Shown: piece by piece, positions 24,399-32,855 of the stretch
How the letters are laid out: every line of letters begins with the position of its first letter
Position numbering within the stretch: the first letter of the stretch is position 1
Made by a program: the position numbers and the translations under genes
Notes under the pieces: model-generated
The model's input: the letters and a program-made list of their open reading frames with translations, nothing else
Told to the model about the DNA's origin: nothing
Databases searched by the model: none
Origin: Streptomyces syringium
Lineage (GTDB): Bacteria; Actinomycetota; Actinomycetes; Streptomycetales; Streptomycetaceae
Length of the DNA stretch: 64,000 bases
Assembly (NCBI RefSeq): GCF_017876625.1
Contig: NZ_JAGIOH010000001.1
Coordinates: 4,423,501 to 4,487,500 of the forward strand
Reading direction: 5' to 3'

Positions 24399-25124
24399 TC
24401 AGTGCCCCGTGCCGTGCTGCTGCTGGCCGTCGGGCCGCGTCGGCTGGCCCGCGGGCGGGGTGTTGCCGCCGGACTGCTGGCCGGACTGCTGGCCGGCGTC
24501 CGTGCCGGGCGTGCCCGGGGTGCCGGTACCGGACGGGACGCCGGACGGCGTCCCGCTCGGGGTGCCGCTCGGCTTCCCCGGCGCCGGCTTGCCGGGCTTC
24601 GCCGGGGCGGGCTCGGCGGGGCCCCACTCCTTGAAGTAGCTCTTTGCCGGGAAGACGAACGCGGAGATCTTCACGTCACCGGTCGAGCTGAAGTCGAACG
24701 TGAGCGGCTGCGAGTCGCCGTCCTTCAGCGCCTCGCGGCCGTTCGGCAGGACGGCGGAGGGGTTGCCCTGGCCGCCGAGCGTCACGGAGCCGCCGGCCGG
24801 GATGACGAGCGGACCCGTGCCCTTGGCGGGGGAGAGCTTCACGGTCGCGCCCTTGCCGGGCAGCGAGATCGCGGTCAGCGTCTGGTCCTTGCGGCCGTTG
24901 TTGAAGACCTTGCCGGTGATGACGGCGGGGCCGGTGGCCTCCTGCTTCGGCTGGGTGATGACGTTGATGTTCTGAAGCTTGATGTCACCCACCGAGGTGG
25001 CGGCGTTGTCCGGCTTCACCTCGAGCGTCTGGGCATCGTTGCCCGCCGCGCAGGCGGAGAGCGAGGCGATCGAGAGCACGAGGGCGGTAGCGGCGAGAGC
25101 GCCGCGTCGAAGGCTGCTGCTCAC
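24399..25124 (-). CDS. Lipoprotein, DUF461-type
   Basis: The 241-residue protein has a lipoprotein signal with lipobox LSAC (Cys25 after about 24 residues). The central 130-residue domain of beta strands (VGDIKLQNINVITQ, ITGKVFNNG, PSAVLPNGREALKDGD, VKISAFVFP) resembles the DUF461 lipoproteins found at this position in Streptomyces; a copper-chaperone-like fold is possible, but the Met/His metal motif is not obvious. The C-terminal 75 residues are a low-complexity Pro/Gly/Ser/Gln tail with GTPSG repeats, probably a wall spacer. It starts at GTG with AAGGAG upstream. Confidence 0.78.
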   Translation of the reverse strand: MSSSLRRGALAATALVLSIASLSACAAGNDAQTLEVKPDNAATSVGDIKLQNINVITQPKQEATGPAVITGKVFNNGRKDQTLTAISLPGKGATVKLSPAKGTGPLVIPAGGSVTLGGQGNPSAVLPNGREALKDGDSQPLTFDFSSTGDVKISAFVFPAKSYFKEWGPAEPAPAKPGKPAPGKPSGTPSGTPSGVPSGTGTPGTPGTDAGQQSGQQSGGNTPPAGQPTRPDGQQQHGTGH

Positions 25125-25432
25125 GGCGGCGGCATCTCCTTGGACGAAGTAAAGGATGTGTCAGCGGGCCTTAGGTTACCGAGCCGTCGGAGAGCCTCCG
25201 CACCCGACCCGCCCCCATGGTCAACTCGGTGCCACTCGGCTGGTCCACTCGACCGGGTCACGGGGCCCGTTACGCGTCGTTACCCGCCGTCACTCACCCG
25301 GTCGTCGTAGTCGATCACGCACTCTCTGTGTGACCGGCCGAATATCGCCCGTGCGCGCGTCCGGAACCGGCTTCGGAGCGGTACGGAGGATTATCGGTTA
25401 AGGAATGCGAGGGGTCGCGGAAGGCGTTCCCT

Positions 25433-25459
25433 AATTGATCAAGTTCCAAGTGATCAATT
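25433..25459. promoter_or_regulatory. AT-rich 9-bp inverted repeat upstream of carD
   Basis: AATTGATCA at 25433-25441 and TGATCAATT at 25451-25459 are exact mirror images around a 9-base spacer. The AT content stands out sharply from the surroundings. It looks like the operator of a dimeric regulator, which I cannot name. Confidence 0.5.
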
Positions 25460-25702
25460 CGGGATTACGCGCACAGAAGGTGGGTGCACCCCGAACGGAG
25501 TAGGGGAAGTCCGCCGACCGGACCCCGGCAAACCGGGACGTTCAGTCGCTCGCGGGGCCTGCCGGACGGGTGTAACGTGCCCGTTTCGCCCCGCCCGGAC
25601 AACCGCTCCGACCTGCGAATACCCGCTTCCGGAAGCCTCCCGCAGCACGTTCCGGTTGCTGTTGTCAAGCCCCGAGATATGCCCTGACCTGCGAAAACGC
25701 CA

Positions 25703-25731
25703 TTCAGAACGCCCTCTTCTCGTGTTAGACT
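25703..25731 (+). promoter_or_regulatory. Probable carD promoter
   Basis: TTCAGA at 25703-25708 and TAGACT at 25726-25731 with a 17-base spacer fit a vegetative Streptomyces promoter. The carD ATG follows 29 bases later, after GGAAGGGG. Confidence 0.5.
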
Positions 25732-25759
25732 GGATAGTCACGGAAGGGGTACCTGTCAC

Positions 25760-26242
25760 ATGACGTTCAAGGTTGGCGACACCGTGGTCTATCCCCATCA
25801 CGGGGCCGCGCTGATCGAGGCCATCGAAACTCGCCAGATCAAAGGCGTGGACAAGACCTACTTGGTGCTGAAGGTTGCCCAGGGTGACCTGACGGTTCGC
25901 GTGCCAGCGGACAATGCGGAGTTCGTCGGCGTGCGCGATGTGGTCGGCCAGGACGGGCTGGACCGGGTCTTCGAGGTGCTCCGCGCACCGTATGCGGAAG
26001 AGCCGACGAACTGGTCCCGTCGCTACAAGGCAAATCTCGAGAAGCTCGCGTCGGGTGACGTGATCAAGGTCGCCGAGGTAGTGCGCGACCTGTGGCGTCG
26101 CGAGCGCGAGCGCGGACTCTCCGCCGGAGAGAAGCGCATGCTCGCCAAGGCGCGCCAGATCCTGGTGAGCGAGCTCGCCCTCGCGGAGAACACCAACGAA
26201 GACAAGGCCGAGGCCCTGCTCGACGAGGTTCTCGCGTCCTGA
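25760..26242 (+). CDS. carD: CarD/CdnL-family RNA polymerase-binding regulator
   Basis: CarD binds the RNA polymerase beta subunit and stabilises open promoter complexes, notably at rRNA promoters. The 160-residue protein has the N-terminal Tudor-like RNAP interaction domain (FKVGDTVVYPHHGAALIE, then YLVLKVAQGDLTVRVP) and the C-terminal helical DNA-binding domain with NWSRRYKANLEKL and SGDVIKVAEVVRDLWRRE, which contains the conserved Trp. Length and sequence are typical. It is followed by ispD and ispF, as in other actinobacteria, but with a 290-bp spacer that carries a structured element. Confidence 0.95.
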   Translation: MTFKVGDTVVYPHHGAALIEAIETRQIKGVDKTYLVLKVAQGDLTVRVPADNAEFVGVRDVVGQDGLDRVFEVLRAPYAEEPTNWSRRYKANLEKLASGDVIKVAEVVRDLWRRERERGLSAGEKRMLAKARQILVSELALAENTNEDKAEALLDEVLAS

Positions 26243-26295
26243 CGTAGTGCGGGATCCGCGCGCTGGATCCACAGCAGGTGCTGGACGTAAAGAAG

Positions 26296-26345
26296 TGCCG
26301 CGGTGCCCGCGTGATGACGAAAGTCATCCGCCGGGCGCTGCGGCA
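26296..26345 (+). ncRNA. Structured hairpin with GAAA tetraloop between carD and ispD
   Basis: GATGAC-GAAA-GTCATC at 26313-26328 is a perfect 6-bp stem capped by a GNRA tetraloop. It is extended by GCCCG/CGGGC (26305-26309 with 26332-26336) and TGCCGC/GCGGCA (26296-26301 with 26340-26345). A T6 run occurs at 26363-26368, 18 bases beyond. It may be the carD terminator, a small RNA, or a 5' leader structure of ispD; the distance to the T-run argues against a simple terminator. Confidence 0.4.
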
Positions 26346-26534
26346 TCTCTGCTCCGGCGGCGTTTTTTATGGCGCAGACGTCGTTCGCGCCGTACGTTCA
26401 CGCCGTACTTGGTGTGCCGGGCCCGGGCAGCCGGCCCGACCAGTCGTCACGGAAGGGGCTGGTCGGGGCATCGTGCCCGGCACGCTGAGGCCATACCCAA
26501 TTCGGCCGAGGAAGCAAACCTGAACGCCAACGCA

Positions 26535-27314
26535 ATGTCCGATCGAGTCACCGCCGGCGCATCCGGACGCACCGCCGCCGTCATTCCGGCGGCCGGTCGC
26601 GGGGTGCGGCTCGGCCCCGGCACGCCCAAGGCGCTGCGCGCCCTCAACGGCACGCCCATGCTGATCCACGCGGTCCGCGCGATGGCGGCCTCCCGTGCCG
26701 TCTCGCTCGTCGTCGTGGTCGCCCCGCCGGACGGCGCCGCCGAGGTCCGCACCCTCCTCGACGAGCACCCCCTCGCGGACCACGACCCCACCGAGGTGCT
26801 GGTCGTCCCCGGTGGCGGGACCCGTCAGGAGTCCGTGCGGCTCGGCCTGCGGGCCCTCACCGACGACATCACCACCGTCCTCGTCCACGACGCCGCGCGC
26901 CCCCTGGTGCCCGTCGACACGGTCGACGCCGTCGTCGCGGCCGTCCACGACGGCGCGCCCGCCGTCGTCCCCGCGCTGCCCCTCGCGGACACCGTCAAGC
27001 AGGTCGAACCCCGCACCGGCGACGCCGCGGGCGAGCCCGAGCCGGTCGTCGGCACGCCCGAGCGGGCGCTCCTGCGGGCCGTGCAGACCCCGCAGGGCTT
27101 CGACCGCGCCACGCTGGTGGCCGCCCACGAGAAGTTCGCCGCCGCCGCCCGCGAGGGCGAGGGCGCCACGGACGACGCCGGCCTGGTCGAGCGGCTCGGC
27201 ACCGAGGTCGTCGTCGTGCCCGGCCACGAAGAGGCCTTCAAGGTGACCCGGCCGCTGGACCTGGTCCTGGCCGAGGCCGTACTCGCCCGCAGGAGGGCCA
27301 ACGATGGCTTCTGA
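26535..27314 (+). CDS. ispD: 2-C-methyl-D-erythritol 4-phosphate cytidylyltransferase
   Basis: IspD forms CDP-methylerythritol from MEP and CTP in the non-mevalonate isoprenoid pathway. The 259-residue protein has the nucleotide-binding loop AAVIPAAGRGVRLGPGTPKAL, GGGTRQESVRLGL, VHDAARPLV with the metal-binding Asp, and QTPQGFDRATL. The ATG at 26535 is the first start that leaves the conserved N-terminus intact; the ribosome site is weak. Its end overlaps ispF by 11 bases, so both are translated together. Confidence 0.93.
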   Translation: MSDRVTAGASGRTAAVIPAAGRGVRLGPGTPKALRALNGTPMLIHAVRAMAASRAVSLVVVVAPPDGAAEVRTLLDEHPLADHDPTEVLVVPGGGTRQESVRLGLRALTDDITTVLVHDAARPLVPVDTVDAVVAAVHDGAPAVVPALPLADTVKQVEPRTGDAAGEPEPVVGTPERALLRAVQTPQGFDRATLVAAHEKFAAAAREGEGATDDAGLVERLGTEVVVVPGHEEAFKVTRPLDLVLAEAVLARRRANDGF

Positions 27315-27807
27315 GCCCCTGCTGCTGCCCCTGGTGGGCATCGGCACCGACGTGCACGCCTTCGAGGAGGGCCGCGAGCTGTGGTGCGCGGGCCTGCTCT
27401 GGGAGGACGCCACCCACGGCCTCGCCGGGCACTCCGACGGTGACGTCGCCGCCCACGCCGCGTGCGACGCGCTGTTCTCCGCGGCCGGTGTCGGCGACCT
27501 CGGCGCCCACTTCGGCACCGACCGCCCCGAGTGGTCCGGCGCGGCCGGTGTCACCCTGCTGGCGGAGGCCGCCCGGATCGTACGGGCGGCCGGTTTCGAG
27601 ATCGGCAACGTCGCCATCCAGGTGATCGGCGTCCGGCCGAAGATCGGCAAGCGGCGCGAGGAGGCACAGAAGGCCCTCTCGGCGGCGATCGGCGCCCCGG
27701 TGTCCGTCTCCGGCACGACCACCGACGGTCTGGGGCTCACGGGCCGGGCGGAGGGCCTGGCGGCCATTGCCACGGCCTTGGTGGTCCGGAATCCCTCTTC
27801 GGCCTGA
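27304..27807 (+). CDS. ispF: 2-C-methyl-D-erythritol 2,4-cyclodiphosphate synthase
   Basis: IspF cyclises CDP-methylerythritol 2-phosphate with release of CMP. The 167-residue protein shows VGIGTDVHAF with the zinc-binding Asp-x-His, GHSDGDVAAHA with the third zinc ligand, and the C-terminal SGTTTDGLGLTGRAEGLAA. The ATG at 27304 lies inside the end of ispD after AGGAGG. Length is normal. A copy of the dispersed repeat follows. Confidence 0.95.
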   Translation: MASEPLLLPLVGIGTDVHAFEEGRELWCAGLLWEDATHGLAGHSDGDVAAHAACDALFSAAGVGDLGAHFGTDRPEWSGAAGVTLLAEAARIVRAAGFEIGNVAIQVIGVRPKIGKRREEAQKALSAAIGAPVSVSGTTTDGLGLTGRAEGLAAIATALVVRNPSSA

Positions 27808-27820
27808 GGCCGTCTCCTCC

Positions 27821-27987
27821 GCACCCCCGCTGCGCGGTGGTGTCCTCAATCGCCGGACGGGCTTGATTTGGCCGAGCTCAGCTGTTTCCAGCCCACACGG
27901 GCTGATGTCGGCCGGGCGCTCAGCCACAACCAGCCCGTCCGGCGTTTGAGGACGCGCCCGCAGGGCGCTCGCCGCCGCAGGCGGCAG
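27821..27987. repeat. Dispersed intergenic palindromic element, copy 3
   Basis: GCACCCCCGCTGCGCGG, TGTCCTCAATCGCCGGACGG and the distal arm CAGCCCGTCCGGCGTTTGAG are present, but the centre is expanded by about 50 bases and the central palindrome is altered (GGCCGAGCTCAGCT). Unlike the other copies it lies between two genes in the same direction, ispF and the oxidase-fold gene. Confidence 0.75.
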
Positions 27988-28099
27988 AACCGGCCCGCAG
28001 CCGGAGACCCGCCGGGCCGGCCGTCGCCCGTTGCGCCCCCGCAGGGGCCCGGTGCGAATACGGTGAAATCGACGCCGTCACCGAGGGAAGGACCCCACC

Positions 28100-28507
28100 G
28101 TGTCAGCCGCACTCTCCGACGACCTGAAGAAGCTCATCGACGACAGCCCCGTCTTCGCGACCGTGGCGACCGTCCAGCCCGACGGCAGCCCTCAGCTGAC
28201 GGTCACCTGGGTCAAGCGCGACGGTGACGACCTGCTGATCTCGACGACCGTCGGCCGCCGCAAGGAGAAGAACCTCCGCCGCGACCCCCGGGTGACCGTC
28301 ATGATCAACCCGTCCAACGCGCCCTACACCTACGCCGAGGTCCGCGGCAGCGCCACCCTCACGACCGAGGGCGGCCAGGAGCTGATCAATGAGCTGTCGC
28401 GGAAGTACACCGGGAAGGCCTACGCGGACTTCAACCCGGCCGCGAAGGACGACGCCGAGCGCGTCGTCGTCCGGGTGACCCCGCGCAAGGTCGTGGGCTC
28501 GCTCTGA
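28100..28507 (+). CDS. PPOX-class (F420/FMN-binding split-barrel) protein
   Basis: A 135-residue split beta-barrel of the pyridoxamine-phosphate-oxidase-like group: LIDDSPVFATVATVQPDGSPQLTVTW, LLISTTVGRRKEKNLRRDPRVTVMI and a C-terminal VVVRVTPRKVVG. The TTVGRRKEKNLRRDP stretch with basic residues suits binding of F420 or another flavin phosphate, and actinobacterial members of this type reduce diverse substrates with F420H2. The substrate is unknown. The GTG at 28100 has GGAAGGA upstream. Confidence 0.82.
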   Translation: MSAALSDDLKKLIDDSPVFATVATVQPDGSPQLTVTWVKRDGDDLLISTTVGRRKEKNLRRDPRVTVMINPSNAPYTYAEVRGSATLTTEGGQELINELSRKYTGKAYADFNPAAKDDAERVVVRVTPRKVVGSL

Positions 28508-28554
28508 GCCGAGGCCGTCCCGCCGCTCCGGAACCGCAGCGGCGGGACGGGCCG

Positions 28555-29802
28555 TCAGGGGCCGTCGGGCGCGCCCGGAGCTCCCACGCCGACGCGGTCG
28601 GGCTCCTTCTGCTCGTACGGGCGCTGCGCTCGCGCCGCCGGAGGAACGTCCACCGTGCTGCGCAGGGGTGCCTCCGGTGCCGGCTCGCGCCGGTCGGCGT
28701 CGGGCGCCGACTGCCGGCGCATCTCCTCCATGCCGTTCTGCAGCACGCGGCGCAGCCACTTGCCCAGCGGGCGCTCCACACAGCGGTGCAGGACCCAGGC
28801 GGCGCCCAGCATGAGCACGATGATCCCGAGGACGAGCAGCGGCGCGGGGACCGTATGGCGCAGCCAGTAGGTCAGCGTCATGCCGATGTACTGGTGGATC
28901 AGATAGAGCGGGTAGGTCAGCGCGCCCGCCGTCGCGAGCCAGCGCCACTGCAACCGGTCGCAGTACCCCAGCGAGATGAGCGCCATCAGGACGAAGGCGA
29001 TAAAGACGATCAGCGTGGCCGGCCAGGTCGGAATCACCTCGCTGGAGTTGTCCGAGACCCGCCGGGGCACCTGGTGCAGCGCGAGCAGCAGGGACATGAC
29101 CACGATGCCCCAGAGCACTGCCGTGGGCTTGAAGCGGTGCATGAGATAGAACGCGATGCCCGCGATGAAATAGGGCGAATAGATCGGCATCGCCCACATG
29201 TCGAGGAGTTTGTTGTCGACCGTGGGGGCGGTGATCGAGAGCACCGTCCAGATTCCGCAGAAAAGCACGCATTTGCGGTAGGTGACACCGGTGGCGACGA
29301 CGATCGCGAAGAGTACGTAGAACTTCAGCTCGATGAAGAGCGTCCAGTAGACGCCGTCGACATCCCAGACCCCCATCCCCTGCTGGAGCATCGTCAGGTT
29401 GGTGAGGACGACGTCCCAGTTCTTCACGTCGCGGACCTGCGGCCACATGGTGATGACGCCGGCGGTCAGGAATATCGCGACCCAGTAGGCGGGATAGATC
29501 CGCGAGACCCGGGAGACCACGAAATCACCCAGGGAGCGCCCCCAGGTGCTCATGCAGATCACGAAGCCGCTGATCAGGAAGAAGACCTCGACGCCGAGCC
29601 AGCCGTAGCGGGCGATGGGTTCCGCGGCGGGAAATATCTCGGCCGCGGGCCGGTCCCAGCCGCCGCGCAGTGAGACGAGATGGAACAGCACCACCATGAG
29701 GGCGGCTATCAGACGGAGCCCGTCCAGGACGTAGAGCCTGGGTGTGGAGCGCCGGACGGCTACCCGGCCGCCATCGAGATCACCTCGGCTGGCGAAACGC
29801 AT
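28555..29802 (-). CDS. Acyltransferase 3 family membrane protein (paralogue 1)
   Basis: A 415-residue polytopic protein with about ten helices. It starts with the family signature YVLDGLRLIAALMVVLFHLV, containing the catalytic-type His in the first helix, and continues with GWLGVEVFFLISGFVICMS and RIYPAYWVAI. The last 60 residues are a charged Pro/Arg/Glu-rich cytoplasmic tail. Such enzymes O-acetylate or acylate sugars, antibiotics or cell-wall polymers across the membrane. The neighbour on the same strand is a close paralogue, separated by 121 bases. The acceptor is unknown. Confidence 0.87.
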   Translation of the reverse strand: MRFASRGDLDGGRVAVRRSTPRLYVLDGLRLIAALMVVLFHLVSLRGGWDRPAAEIFPAAEPIARYGWLGVEVFFLISGFVICMSTWGRSLGDFVVSRVSRIYPAYWVAIFLTAGVITMWPQVRDVKNWDVVLTNLTMLQQGMGVWDVDGVYWTLFIELKFYVLFAIVVATGVTYRKCVLFCGIWTVLSITAPTVDNKLLDMWAMPIYSPYFIAGIAFYLMHRFKPTAVLWGIVVMSLLLALHQVPRRVSDNSSEVIPTWPATLIVFIAFVLMALISLGYCDRLQWRWLATAGALTYPLYLIHQYIGMTLTYWLRHTVPAPLLVLGIIVLMLGAAWVLHRCVERPLGKWLRRVLQNGMEEMRRQSAPDADRREPAPEAPLRSTVDVPPAARAQRPYEQKEPDRVGVGAPGAPDGP

Positions 29803-29923
29803 GTCGTCCTCTCCCGTTGTGCAGTCGGTTCATAGTATGCAGGGGCTATTCGCAGGCATGTTGACATAGGGACCTGTCCGCGTCGCCGTGACGGTTCTCT
29901 CGCGATCACTCTCTTCACTTCCT

Positions 29924-31090
29924 TCACTTCTGCACACTTGAATTCCCCAAGATGGTCGCCTGACCTCCTCGGATGTCCGTCATCGCGCGTTCGAGACCGC
30001 GCTTGATCGCCCGTGCCAGCGGTCGTTCCACATAGCGGTGCGTCAGCCAGGCGGCCTGGAGCATCCCGAGGACCAGCGCGGGCAACAGGACATAGCGCGG
30101 CACATGTCCGTCGGCGTGCTTGATGACCACCCAGCCGATGCGCTCGTGGAGCAGATAGAGGGGGTAGGTCAGCACCCCGGCCGTGGCCAGCCAGCGCCAG
30201 TCGAGGCGCCGTGTCCAGCCGAGCGCGACGGCCATGACCGCGGCGAAGAACACGGCCATCAGCAGCAGGGTCGGCCACTGCGGGACGCTGTGCCCCATAT
30301 GGCTCTCCGCTCGGGCGTGGGCGGCGAACAGATCGTGCTGCACGATCAGGAAGCTGCCCGAGACGATCAGCCAGAGCACCAGATTCGGTCGGAATCGGTA
30401 CATCAGATAAAAGGCGATTCCGGCGATGAAGTACCAGCAGTCCTGCGGCAGCAGGATCTCGCTGAGCGTCCGGTCGTCCACACCCCTGGCGATCACCGCC
30501 GCGACGGCCCACAGGACGCAGAAGCCCACCGCCCGCCGGTAGGTCAGCCCCTTCCAGGCGACGAGCGCGAAGAGCAGGTAGAAGCGCATCTCGATCCACA
30601 GCGTCCAGTAGACGCCGTCGACGGGAGCCACCCCCAGGGGGTCCTGGAGCATCGTGAGGTTGACGGCGACGTCCTGCGGCCTGGGCGTCTCATTGACCAC
30701 CGGCCAGAGATAGAGGACGAGCGAAACGGCCAGCACCGCGAACCAGTACGCGGGGTAGAGCCGGGTCACCCGCGAGGCGGCGAAGCGTCCGACACTCTTG
30801 CCCCAGCAGCTCATGCAGATCACGAAGCCGCTGATCAGAAAGAACAGCTGAACACCCAGCCAGCCGTACGAGGCCGGCAGATAGGCCGTCGGGAAGAGCG
30901 ACCGCGACGGCCCCTCCCACGCGCCGCTGCCGAACGCGATGTAGTGGTACGCCACCACCATCAGCGCCGCCAGCAGCCGCAGCCCGTCCAGCGCGGCCAG
31001 CCTGCCGGGTGCCCGGTCCGGCTCCGGCAGGGGCCGGACCGGGGCCGGGGGTTCCGGATGCTCCTGCTGTACCGGCAGAGTGGAGTGCAA
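29924..31090 (-). CDS. Acyltransferase 3 family membrane protein (paralogue 2)
   Basis: A 388-residue paralogue of the downstream gene, sharing LDGLRLLAALMVVAYHYI, SYGWLGVQLFFLISGFVICMS, RLYPAYWF, VDGVYWTLWIEMRFYLLFAL and WRWLATAGVLTYPLYLLHE. The start is taken as TTG at 31090 because AGGAGGGG stands directly before it; a longer frame upstream lacks a ribosome site. The conserved His of helix 1 and the Arg of RLYPAYW are present, so it should be active. The two genes probably arose by tandem duplication. Confidence 0.86.
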   Translation of the reverse strand: MHSTLPVQQEHPEPPAPVRPLPEPDRAPGRLAALDGLRLLAALMVVAYHYIAFGSGAWEGPSRSLFPTAYLPASYGWLGVQLFFLISGFVICMSCWGKSVGRFAASRVTRLYPAYWFAVLAVSLVLYLWPVVNETPRPQDVAVNLTMLQDPLGVAPVDGVYWTLWIEMRFYLLFALVAWKGLTYRRAVGFCVLWAVAAVIARGVDDRTLSEILLPQDCWYFIAGIAFYLMYRFRPNLVLWLIVSGSFLIVQHDLFAAHARAESHMGHSVPQWPTLLLMAVFFAAVMAVALGWTRRLDWRWLATAGVLTYPLYLLHERIGWVVIKHADGHVPRYVLLPALVLGMLQAAWLTHRYVERPLARAIKRGLERAMTDIRGGQATILGNSSVQK

Positions 31091-31355
31091 CGCCCCTCCT
31101 GGGTTCCGCGGCACCTCACCGAGAAGATGATGAGGTGTGCCGGGGAAGCTACCACGGGTATTTGTATTTTTGACGCAAAAGGCAAATAACGGGCAAAACG
31201 TGCCGCGAGGGTCCGGATCCGGCACCCGGCGAAACCGGTACGAGTGCCTCCGCCACCCCGCTGACAGGCGTAATCTCTGTCCGGACGCGGTCTTCCCCCC
31301 GGCCGGAAAGCACCTACTGCCCGGGGCACTCCCTCACGCCCACTACCCTGGTTCC

Positions 31356-32750
31356 GTGACCATTCGCCTGTACGACACCAGCGCCCGGCAGATCCGTGAT
31401 TTCTCCCCGCTCACACCGGGCTGTGTCTCGATCTACCTCTGCGGTGCCACCGTGCAGGCCGCACCGCACATCGGCCACATCCGCTCGGGCCTGAACTTCG
31501 ACATCATGCGCCGCTGGTTCACCTACCGCGGCTACGACGTGACCTTCATCCGCAACGTCACGGACATCGACGACAAGATCATCGCCAAGGCTGCCGAGCA
31601 GGGCCGCCCCTGGTGGTCGATCGGCTACGAGAACGAGTGCGCCTTCAACGCGGGGTACGACGCGCTCGGCTGCCTGCGCCCGACCTACGAGCCGCGCGCC
31701 ACCGGCCACGTGCCCGAGATGATCGAGATGATGCGCGGCCTGATCGAGCGCGGCCACGCCTACGCCGCCGAGGGCAACGTCTACTTCGACGTGCGCTCCT
31801 ACCCCGGCTACCTCGCCCTCTCCAACCAGCAGCTGGACGACCTCCGCGCGGCGGGCGACGTCGAGGCCGGCAAGCGCGACCCGCGCGACTTCGCCATGTG
31901 GAAGGCGTCCAAGCCGGGCGAGCCCAGCTGGGAGACGCCCTGGGGCCGCGGCCGTCCGGGCTGGCACCTGGAGTGCTCGGCCATGGCGCACAAGTACCTG
32001 GGCGAGTCCTTCGACATCCACGGCGGCGGCCTCGACCTGATCTTCCCGCACCACGAGAACGAGATCGCCCAGGCCAAGGCCTTCGGCGACGACTTCGCCG
32101 CCTTCTGGGCGCACAACGCCTGGGTCACCATGAGCGGCGAGAAGATGAGCAAGTCGCTCGGCAACTCGGTGCTCGTCTCCGAGATGGTCAAGCACTGGCG
32201 CCCGATCGTGCTGCGCTACTACCTCGGCACCCCGCACTACCGCTCGATGATCGAGTACAGCGAGGAAGCGCTGCGTGAGGCCGAGTCCGCGTTCGCGCGG
32301 ATCGAGGGCTTCATCCAGCGGGCCTGCGAGCTGGCCGGCCAGCAGATCGAGCCCGCCGCCGAGGTGCCGCCCGCCTTCGCCGAGGCGATGGACGACGACC
32401 TGGGCGTCCCGCAGGCGCTCGCCATCGTCCACACCACGGTCCGGCAGGGCAATTCCGCGCTGACCGCCGACGACAAGGACTCCGCCGTCGCCCGGGTGGC
32501 CGAGGTGCGCGCCATGCTCGGCGTGCTGGGCCTCGACCCGCTGGACGAGCAGTGGGCCGGCTCCGGCGCGGACCGCGGTGACGATCTGCACGGCGTCGTG
32601 GACTCGCTGGTCAGGCTGGTGCTCGAGCAGCGGCAGGCGGCCCGGGGGCGCAAGGACTACGCCACGGCCGACGCCATCCGCGACCAGCTCCAGCAGTCCG
32701 GTCTCGCCATCGAGGACACCCCGTCCGGCCCCCGCTGGTCGCTGTCCTGA
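31356..32750 (+). CDS. cysS: Cysteinyl-tRNA synthetase
   Basis: A class I aminoacyl-tRNA synthetase of 464 residues that charges tRNA-Cys. It has YLCGATVQAAPHIGHIRSG, combining a zinc-binding Cys and the HIGH motif, further zinc ligands in LECSAMAH and FPHHENEIAQ, and the KMSKS loop in MSGEKMSKSLGNS. The C-terminal helical anticodon-binding part contains RGRKDYATADAIRDQL. The HIGH context and full length separate it from the related mycothiol ligase MshC. The GTG at 31356 gives the normal N-terminus (MTIRLYDT). rlmB follows after a terminator-like hairpin. Confidence 0.96.
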   Translation: MTIRLYDTSARQIRDFSPLTPGCVSIYLCGATVQAAPHIGHIRSGLNFDIMRRWFTYRGYDVTFIRNVTDIDDKIIAKAAEQGRPWWSIGYENECAFNAGYDALGCLRPTYEPRATGHVPEMIEMMRGLIERGHAYAAEGNVYFDVRSYPGYLALSNQQLDDLRAAGDVEAGKRDPRDFAMWKASKPGEPSWETPWGRGRPGWHLECSAMAHKYLGESFDIHGGGLDLIFPHHENEIAQAKAFGDDFAAFWAHNAWVTMSGEKMSKSLGNSVLVSEMVKHWRPIVLRYYLGTPHYRSMIEYSEEALREAESAFARIEGFIQRACELAGQQIEPAAEVPPAFAEAMDDDLGVPQALAIVHTTVRQGNSALTADDKDSAVARVAEVRAMLGVLGLDPLDEQWAGSGADRGDDLHGVVDSLVRLVLEQRQAARGRKDYATADAIRDQLQQSGLAIEDTPSGPRWSLS

Positions 32751-32755
32751 TCAGT

Positions 32756-32778
32756 GACGCCCGGCACCGCCGGGCGTC
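32756..32778 (+). terminator. Hairpin between cysS and rlmB
   Basis: GACGCCCGGC-ACC-GCCGGGCGTC forms a perfect 10-bp stem with a three-base loop five bases after the cysS stop. Sequence further on (CGTACGTACG) may hold part of an rlmB promoter. Confidence 0.6.
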
Positions 32779-32855
32779 CTGAGAGACACTTTTCGTACGT
32801 ACGTTTTCTGAGCCGTCCCCATCGGCCCTGAGCAGTAGAAGAAACAAGGTGACCC

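Larger units (their letters stand above)
25125..25759. other. 635-bp intergenic control region before carD
   Basis: No gene with a convincing ribosome site was found. The stretch contains the promoter of the lipoprotein gene on the left, a 27-bp inverted repeat at 25433-25459, and a vegetative promoter close to carD at 25703-25731. The inverted repeat lies about 300 bases from either start. Confidence 0.55.
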
